26,663 nt of DNA from JAPYTY01 sp036338435 (GTDB lineage Bacteria > Acidobacteriota > UBA6911 > RPQK01 > JADFOI01). The position numbers and the translations under genes are program-made. Below the pieces are notes generated by a model that saw only the letters and a list, made by a program, of their open reading frames with translations, was not told where the DNA came from and made no database searches. This document shows, piece after piece, positions 21,959-26,663 of the stretch (position 1 is its first letter; every line of letters begins with the position of its first letter). The DNA lies in contig JAYZCG010000028.1 in the NCBI GenBank assembly GCA_036338435.1, forward strand, positions 1 to 26,663, written 5' to 3'.

Positions 21959-23167
21959 GTGTACAAGACAACAAGACAAACCAAATTAGAAACCAGCCCG
22001 GTTGTTGCTCTGGACCACAATTTAAGGCCATTTTTCCCCGAGTTGATCCGCTTCAATTCCAGTAGGGCTTTGCACGCTTCGGATGTGTACAAGAAGCTCT
22101 GTTCCGAGATTGAAAGCGTATTAACGACAGTTGTCCAGGAAAATATGGCTACTGAGGTCAAGGCAGCTAGATCCTCGATCCGGGCCACGGCCTGGAACAT
22201 TGAGCGCGGGACTCATCTAAAGCCCATCATTAAGATTCTTCGCGGACATTCCTCAATAGGAGAAAGCGATATTTACCTTTTAACTGAATTAGATCTGGGT
22301 ATGGCACGAAGCCACAATCGAAATGTGGCTCAGGAGATCGGGCGGGCCTTGGGACTGAACTATGCTTTTGCTCCCAGCTATATCGCCCTTAACAAAGGGA
22401 GTGGGCTAGAAGACCAGGTTCCAGGGGAAAACCGACAATCTCTTCATGGCAATGCTCTTTTTTCCTATCATCCCTTGCGGGATGCCCAGTCCATCTCACT
22501 TCCAAATGGGAAGGACCTGATGAAGGGCAAGGAAAAGCGTTTGGGATCTCAGTGCGCGGTCATTGCTACTATCGATCATCCTATGGGATCTTTTAGGGCT
22601 GTGAGTCTCCATCTGGATGCCCAGTCCAGCCAAAAACATCGCGCTCGTCAGATGAAAATAGTTATTGATCATTTGAATACTTTATCGCCTTCGCTTCCTA
22701 TCCTGCTGGGGGGAGACTGGAATACAGCAACCTACAATTCCAGCCGTGCAATTTACTCGATTTTGGGTTACTGCAGGCGTGTACTGATGGGTGTCAACTA
22801 TGTGATTGACAATCACTACCCCTATCCAGATCGTTGGTTTGAGAGGCATCTATTTAGGGAGTTGAAACGCCAGGGGTATCACTATGAGGATCTCAATGAA
22901 CCCGGTGTATGCTCACTTCACTATGACGTGGGTGATCTAGCCGCCAACAATCGAATGGGTGATTGGGTTCCGGGGTGGTGTTTCTGGTTTATTAATTGGG
23001 CACTGCAAAAAAATAATGGGCGCTGTTCCATGAAGCTTGATTGGTTTGCCGGCAAGGACATCGCTACCGATGGGATTCATCCTCCACGCGTGTTTTCCGA
23101 TGTCCATCCAGATGAGCTGTCACTTTCGGATCACGATCCGATTGTGCTTGACTTCATTCTGAGCTAG
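21959..23167 (+). CDS. Endonuclease/exonuclease/phosphatase (EEP) superfamily hydrolase
   Basis: The 402-residue product carries the DNase I-like motifs in order: TAWNIERG (78-85, Asn80), LLTELD with metal-ligand Glu110, SLHLD (216-220), GGDWNT (251-256) and SDHDPI (Asp391-His392). EEP enzymes are Mg-dependent phosphodiesterases or phosphatases acting on nucleic acids, lipids or small phosphates. The substrate is unknown here. Residues 1-72 are an extension without homology that I recognise, and there is no signal peptide. A large insert (about 265-385, rich in Trp, Tyr and Cys) precedes the last motif and is unusual. The start is GTG 21959; no Shine-Dalgarno is seen, so the true start may be further in. 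Confidence 0.86.
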   Translation: MYKTTRQTKLETSPVVALDHNLRPFFPELIRFNSSRALHASDVYKKLCSEIESVLTTVVQENMATEVKAARSSIRATAWNIERGTHLKPIIKILRGHSSIGESDIYLLTELDLGMARSHNRNVAQEIGRALGLNYAFAPSYIALNKGSGLEDQVPGENRQSLHGNALFSYHPLRDAQSISLPNGKDLMKGKEKRLGSQCAVIATIDHPMGSFRAVSLHLDAQSSQKHRARQMKIVIDHLNTLSPSLPILLGGDWNTATYNSSRAIYSILGYCRRVLMGVNYVIDNHYPYPDRWFERHLFRELKRQGYHYEDLNEPGVCSLHYDVGDLAANNRMGDWVPGWCFWFINWALQKNNGRCSMKLDWFAGKDIATDGIHPPRVFSDVHPDELSLSDHDPIVLDFILS

Positions 23168-23171
23168 AACC

Positions 23172-23220
23172 ATTCATCAATCTGTGTTGGTGCGTCAACT
23201 CTGCCCTGACTGTGATGAAT
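23172..23220. repeat. 8-bp inverted repeat after the EEP gene
   Basis: ATTCATCA (23172-23179) and TGATGAAT (23213-23220) are exact inverted repeats separated by 33 bases, starting 4 bases after the EEP stop. This may be a weak 3' structure; no T tract follows. Confidence 0.35.
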
Positions 23221-23317
23221 AATTTGGAACAGTTTCTTGGGAACATGTTGTTGTGTCTCCTGTGTCGAGGTATGTCAGCGTCACGGCACCGTTTTCGTGC
23301 TATCCTTGAGTGTTACT

Positions 23318-25396
23318 ATGACTAGCCATTTTAATATAAGCAGCATTATGCTGCTGACCCTTTTGGGGTGGCAAGGTATTGTTGCAGCCCAGATAGGGGA
23401 TAACTATTTACTGGATCGGGAGACTCTTTCCCTTCTTGAGCAGGAACTTTCCGGGGAGTTGGCCAAGGAATATGTAGTGTCTATTAGTGGGCACCATCGA
23501 ATCCCCGGCTCTGCCGGTTATACCGAAGCGGCCCGCTATGCTCTACAACAGCTTCATAGCTTTGGATACCGAGCGTGGATTGAGAGTTTTCCAGCTGAAG
23601 GTGGTATTGCCTATCAAACTTGGGAATCACCTCCTGGATGGAACATTGATTCTGGAGACTTACATGCGATTAAACCCAAGGCGGAACTGATTGCTTCCTA
23701 TCCCGAGAGTCCGATGAGTATCATGCCCTATTCTAATCCTGGAGTGGTGAGGGCTGAATTGGTGGATGTTGGAACGGGGGTCTTAGAATCAGATTATGAG
23801 GGCAAAGAGGTTGTTGGGAAACTATTATTGGCAACGGGTAATTGTGGTGAGGTTCAACGCTTGGGGGTCCTGCGACACTTCGCAGCCGGAGCCTTGTGTT
23901 ATCTGGATGACAAACGGAGCTCTGAATATCCAGATATGTTGCAGTATACCAGGTGGTTACCTCGGTCTGAGGAGATGGATAGGCTAACTTTCGGATTCAA
24001 TCTAACCTATCGTCAAGGTCGACGATTCAAGGAACTTCTGGAGGCGGGACAGACCGTTGAGTTGGAGGCAAAGATTGAGGGTCGCGGGATTGCATTTGGT
24101 AGTCTGGATGTCGTGGTTGCTCTGATTCCTGGAGTGGAAAAAGCTGACGAAGAGCTTCTGTTCTTAGCTCATCTGGACAATCCAAGGCATTCTGCTAACG
24201 ACAATGCCAGCGGAAGTGCGGCTATTTTGGACATAGCACGTGCCTTTAAGTCACTGATTGATCAAGGTAAGCTTCCACCGCCGAAGCGCAGCATACGCTT
24301 TCTCTGGGTTCCAGGATTGCATGGAACTATGGCGTATGTGGATGCCCATCCGGAAATCCGAGGCCCAGAATTAGAGGGAAAGATTCTGGCCGGTCTAAAT
24401 CTAGATATGGTGGGAGAAGATCAGGAGTTGTTACACAGCCGTCTAAGTATTACCCGTCCCCCTCAGTCCATTGCGAGTGTAATCACCGATGTGACCATCA
24501 GAATGACGGAGTATGTCGATAGTTTGAATGTAGATAGTCCGTCCAGTCTGGGCAATTTTAACTATGGGATTTTGCCGTTTGCTGGTGGCAACGACAGTAT
24601 GATTCTCAACGACGGAACAATAGGGATTCCATCTGTCAGTCTCGGTAGTTGGCCTGGCCTTTTCCGTCATACTAGCGAGGACACTCCGGACAAGGTGGAT
24701 CCTATTGCACTGAAGAGATCCGAACTAATTGCAGCCGGAGCCTTCTGGTATTTGGCAAACCTCTCGGAACAACAAGGCCTTGAGTTGATAAATGTTGGGG
24801 CGACAAGAGCACAGAAACGTATGGCAGAAGACACTCAGCGGGCTATGACGTGGTTGCTAAATACTCCGGCAGATCGTCTAGAGCAGATGTACAACGAGGG
24901 TAAGCGGGTGATTACCTTCGCTCTAGAGAGAGAGCAGCAAGGGCTTAATAGTGTGCTGGATTTCATATCTTTTGAATCGACCCAACGTCTTGTCCAAACT
25001 TGGAATCAGACTTTGGCTAACCAATCCCAGGTGATTATACAAACATTGCAAGCAATGGTTCGCCAGCGTGGAGGGAGCCTGTCATTTTCCCAGGAGCGTA
25101 CCTATGAAGAGCGCGAAGCAGACTCGTGGATTCCTTCGCGGACAACTCGAGGGCCGTTAGCCGAAGGTCTTCCTCAGTCAAGGCTCGCCGTGGGGGATCA
25201 GATCTGGTACGGGACTCCAGATGCTCAGATGTTGGATGGTTATTTACTTGTTAATTTAATCGATGGCAGGCGTACTATTTTGGAGATTCGAAACGCTTTG
25301 ACGGGTGCAGATTACCCTGTCTCGGTGAGTGCAGTGCGTCGTTTTGTTCAGGACTTAGCTAAGGCAAGGCTAGTAGATTTGCGTAGGGTGGATTAA
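23318..25396 (+). CDS. Exported M28-like metallopeptidase with altered Glu motif and PqqD-like C-terminal domain
   Basis: The 692-residue product begins with a signal peptide ending near IVAAQ. The protease core has zinc-ligand motifs AHLD (His285), SANDNASG (Asp295), LNLDMVG (Asp363) and FRHTSEDTPDKVD (His451), typical of M28 aminopeptidases. The segment that normally reads ..GAEExGLxGS, with the general-base Glu, reads FLWVPGLHGTMAY here (Glu absent; about 329-341). DUF4910-type relatives have a comparable PG..GS segment. A C-terminal winged-helix-like unit (LLVNLIDGRRTILEIRNAL then VRRFVQDLAKARLVDL) resembles PqqD and recurs in acidobacterial M28 proteins. The frame is open from 23237, but ATG 23318 begins the signal. 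Activity is uncertain. Confidence 0.86.
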   Translation: MTSHFNISSIMLLTLLGWQGIVAAQIGDNYLLDRETLSLLEQELSGELAKEYVVSISGHHRIPGSAGYTEAARYALQQLHSFGYRAWIESFPAEGGIAYQTWESPPGWNIDSGDLHAIKPKAELIASYPESPMSIMPYSNPGVVRAELVDVGTGVLESDYEGKEVVGKLLLATGNCGEVQRLGVLRHFAAGALCYLDDKRSSEYPDMLQYTRWLPRSEEMDRLTFGFNLTYRQGRRFKELLEAGQTVELEAKIEGRGIAFGSLDVVVALIPGVEKADEELLFLAHLDNPRHSANDNASGSAAILDIARAFKSLIDQGKLPPPKRSIRFLWVPGLHGTMAYVDAHPEIRGPELEGKILAGLNLDMVGEDQELLHSRLSITRPPQSIASVITDVTIRMTEYVDSLNVDSPSSLGNFNYGILPFAGGNDSMILNDGTIGIPSVSLGSWPGLFRHTSEDTPDKVDPIALKRSELIAAGAFWYLANLSEQQGLELINVGATRAQKRMAEDTQRAMTWLLNTPADRLEQMYNEGKRVITFALEREQQGLNSVLDFISFESTQRLVQTWNQTLANQSQVIIQTLQAMVRQRGGSLSFSQERTYEEREADSWIPSRTTRGPLAEGLPQSRLAVGDQIWYGTPDAQMLDGYLLVNLIDGRRTILEIRNALTGADYPVSVSAVRRFVQDLAKARLVDLRRVD

Positions 25397-25489
25397 AAAT
25401 ATCTGGACACAAAATGGACGTGTGTGATGTTGGTGTCCTTCCAGGTGAAGACCACCCATTGTAAGTGTAGTGGCCATTTGAGAGGGATT

Positions 25490-26143
25490 ATGATTCAGGA
25501 TCTCCCGACGGATTTAAGGAAAAAAGATGTAGATCCTAATCCCATAAAACAGTTTGAAGAATGGTTTCTGGATATTCGGAATGAACTCTGGCCCCGTGAA
25601 CCAGCTGGTTTTGGAGGTGAGTTTGTACTTTATGAGGCCGCTAGTTTGTCCACTGCGGGTGCCGATGGACGACCATCAGCTAGGATCGTTTTGCTAAAGG
25701 ATTTTGATGAGCTTGGCTTTGTTTTCTATACCAACTACGAGAGCCGCAAGGGTAGGGAAATTGGTGAGAATCCACATGTTGCACTGGTTTTTCACTGGCA
25801 TTTACTTAAGAGACAAGTTTCCATCATGGGGATGGTTAATAGGGTGTCCCGGGAAGAATCGGAGGCATACCATAAGAGTCGCCCTCGAGGAAGCCAGATT
25901 GGTGGACATGCTTCGCGGCAAAGCGAAGCTATAAGTAGTCGCACGGTTCTTGAGGAGAGTTTCCGAGAAGTAAGCACCCAGTACGACGGAAAAGAGATTC
26001 CACTACCTGTTCATTGGGGGGGCTACCGTTTGCACCCAGAGACCATTGAATTTTGGCAGGGTCGCCCGGATCGACTCCACGATCGACTCCTTTACACACG
26101 TAAATCTGGCGATGAATGGCAGATTCAACGACTTTCTCCATAA
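25490..26143 (+). CDS. pdxH: Pyridoxamine/pyridoxine 5'-phosphate oxidase
   Basis: The 217-residue product matches PdxH along its length. It oxidises PNP or PMP to pyridoxal 5'-phosphate with FMN in the cytoplasm. FMN-site segments RPSARIVLLKDFDELGFVFYTNYESRKGREI and ALVFHWHLLKRQVSIMG are present. SRPRGSQIGGHASRQSEAI and the C-terminal RLHPETIEFWQGRPDRLHDRLLYTR are signature regions, and the chain ends in QRLSP. The usual length is 210-220. The frame is open from 25424, but ATG 25490 follows AGAGGG and gives the expected N terminus (IQDLPTDLRKKDVDPNP). It stands 93 bases after the peptidase gene. Confidence 0.96.
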   Translation: MIQDLPTDLRKKDVDPNPIKQFEEWFLDIRNELWPREPAGFGGEFVLYEAASLSTAGADGRPSARIVLLKDFDELGFVFYTNYESRKGREIGENPHVALVFHWHLLKRQVSIMGMVNRVSREESEAYHKSRPRGSQIGGHASRQSEAISSRTVLEESFREVSTQYDGKEIPLPVHWGGYRLHPETIEFWQGRPDRLHDRLLYTRKSGDEWQIQRLSP

Positions 26144-26479
26144 GAGCGATGAACGAAGCAATCAGGATGACGACCCACCCTGTGGTTTGTAAGATCTACA
26201 ATGGAGTTCCTGGTAGTTGTCGATTTGCCCTTTTCAACTTGTTGTCTAGCATCTGCTTAGGGCCAAGCATCACGACCATGAGTTGTGTGGTGGCAGAGGC
26301 AAGTCTAGACACTCTCCATAAGATGTATTGTTGAGTGTAGCCCAGCTGGTTTTGGACATCCCCGCTTCAGTCACCGACTTCTTTGCATTGTTTGCGGGTT
26401 TTGTAAATACGCCTTTGATGTTGTGTCTAGAAGATTTTACTGAATTGTAGGATATTTTAAATAAATTAGGTCTGATTTG
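26144..26479. other. Intergenic stretch with no supported gene
   Basis: This stretch of 336 bases after pdxH contains only short frames without family resemblance, a late AT-rich segment (TTTAAATAAATTAGG) and no clear terminator hairpin. I see nothing else in it. Confidence 0.6.
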
Positions 26480-26488
26480 TGCTATGAT
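26480..26488 (+). promoter_or_regulatory. Extended -10 promoter before the last reading frame
   Basis: TGCTATGAT is an extended -10 (TGn-TATGAT) in an AT-rich context and lies 6 bases before the first possible TTG start at 26495. The -35 match is poor. Confidence 0.4.
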
Positions 26489-26494
26489 GGCGCC

Positions 26495-26663
26495 TTGCGT
26501 TTGAGGAGGCTTTCACCTAAAAATGATAGGTCTAGTCAGCTAGACTCTCAGTCTGAGAAGAACTTGGCGGTTGCTATTCTGCGTCAGGCGTGGAATGAGG
26601 CTGTCCTCGATCCCTTTAGCGTCAAAGAAACTTCCCGTGCGGACTATTGTCTTTTAAAACGTA
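26495..26663 (+). CDS. Partial unrecognised reading frame, cut by the window end
   Basis: A frame without stops runs to the window edge, giving at least 56 residues. The second half reads like real protein (KNLAVAILRQAWNEAVLDPF, then SVKETSRADYCLLKR), with a helical Trp-containing segment. The first part is basic and hydrophilic. Possible starts are TTG 26495 or TTG 26501; there is no ATG. A GAGGAGG at 26503-26509 lies inside the frame, and an ATG 26523 in another frame ends after six codons. Too little is visible to name a family. Confidence 0.4.
   Translation, partial: MRLRRLSPKNDRSSQLDSQSEKNLAVAILRQAWNEAVLDPFSVKETSRADYCLLKR

Noticed and set aside
26116..26334. 72-codon open frame after pdxH
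   Set aside because: It starts inside the pdxH coding sequence in another frame, has no ribosome-binding site, and its protein resembles nothing.
25601..26356. 15-base exact direct repeat CCAGCTGGTTTTGGA at 25601-25615 (inside pdxH) and 26342-26356
   Set aside because: One such repeat is expected by chance about a third of the time in a window of this size, and nothing else around the copies matches.

Overview
The window looks like chromosomal DNA from an uncultured Gram-negative bacterium. It encodes c-type cytochromes, lipoproteins, Tat-exported proteins and an inner-membrane VKOR, and its base composition is balanced (near 50% GC by eye, not counted). The DUF1800/DUF1501 pair and the M28-type peptidase with a PqqD-like C-terminal tail are most familiar to me from Acidobacteriota and neighbouring phyla. 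That placement is inference. I see no phage genes, CRISPR array or intact insertion sequence.

Layout. 1-1671 (+) is the 3' part of an SLC13-type anion permease with two RCK_C domains. 1754-5444 (-) holds a Tat-exported thiamine-diphosphate enzyme, a two-haem cytochrome c directly upstream of it, and a secreted alpha/beta hydrolase. An initiator tRNA gene follows at 5564-5640 (-) with its own promoter. 5777-9265 (-) encodes an FGE-fold lipoprotein, a CCA-adding/poly(A) polymerase-type nucleotidyltransferase and a TPR protein. 9311-10066 (+) is an unrecognised secreted or anchored protein. 10163-14259 (-) encodes an unrecognised exported protein, a CPA2 antiporter, ThiI, a small lipoprotein and a thioredoxin-type arsenate reductase.

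14315-15667 (+) encodes a lipoprotein cytochrome c and a short-chain dehydrogenase, whose 3' end overlaps a convergent Nudix hydrolase by 30 bases. 16283-18204 (+) encodes a TMTC-like multi-pass protein with C-terminal TPRs, followed 5 bases later by a Ser/Thr/Arg-rich single-TM protein. 18432-21263 (+) is the DUF1800-DUF1501 pair. After it come a stand-alone VKOR, two hairpins, an EEP-superfamily hydrolase, an M28-like peptidase and PdxH. The window ends in a partial unrecognised reading frame.

How the genes work together. Most units are housekeeping (tRNA maturation and thiolation, PLP synthesis, Nudix cleanup). Three sets look functionally linked: (1) the exported ThDP enzyme, the tandem two-haem cytochrome and the secreted hydrolase, which suggest extracytoplasmic oxidative chemistry on a 2-oxo-type substrate; (2) the TMTC-like putative glycosyltransferase and the adjacent Ser/Thr-rich protein, a possible enzyme-substrate pair; (3) DUF1800 plus DUF1501, a known exported pair of unknown function. 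Several genes lack a Shine-Dalgarno sequence but have a -10-like element only 5-9 bases from the start codon, which suggests leaderless transcripts.
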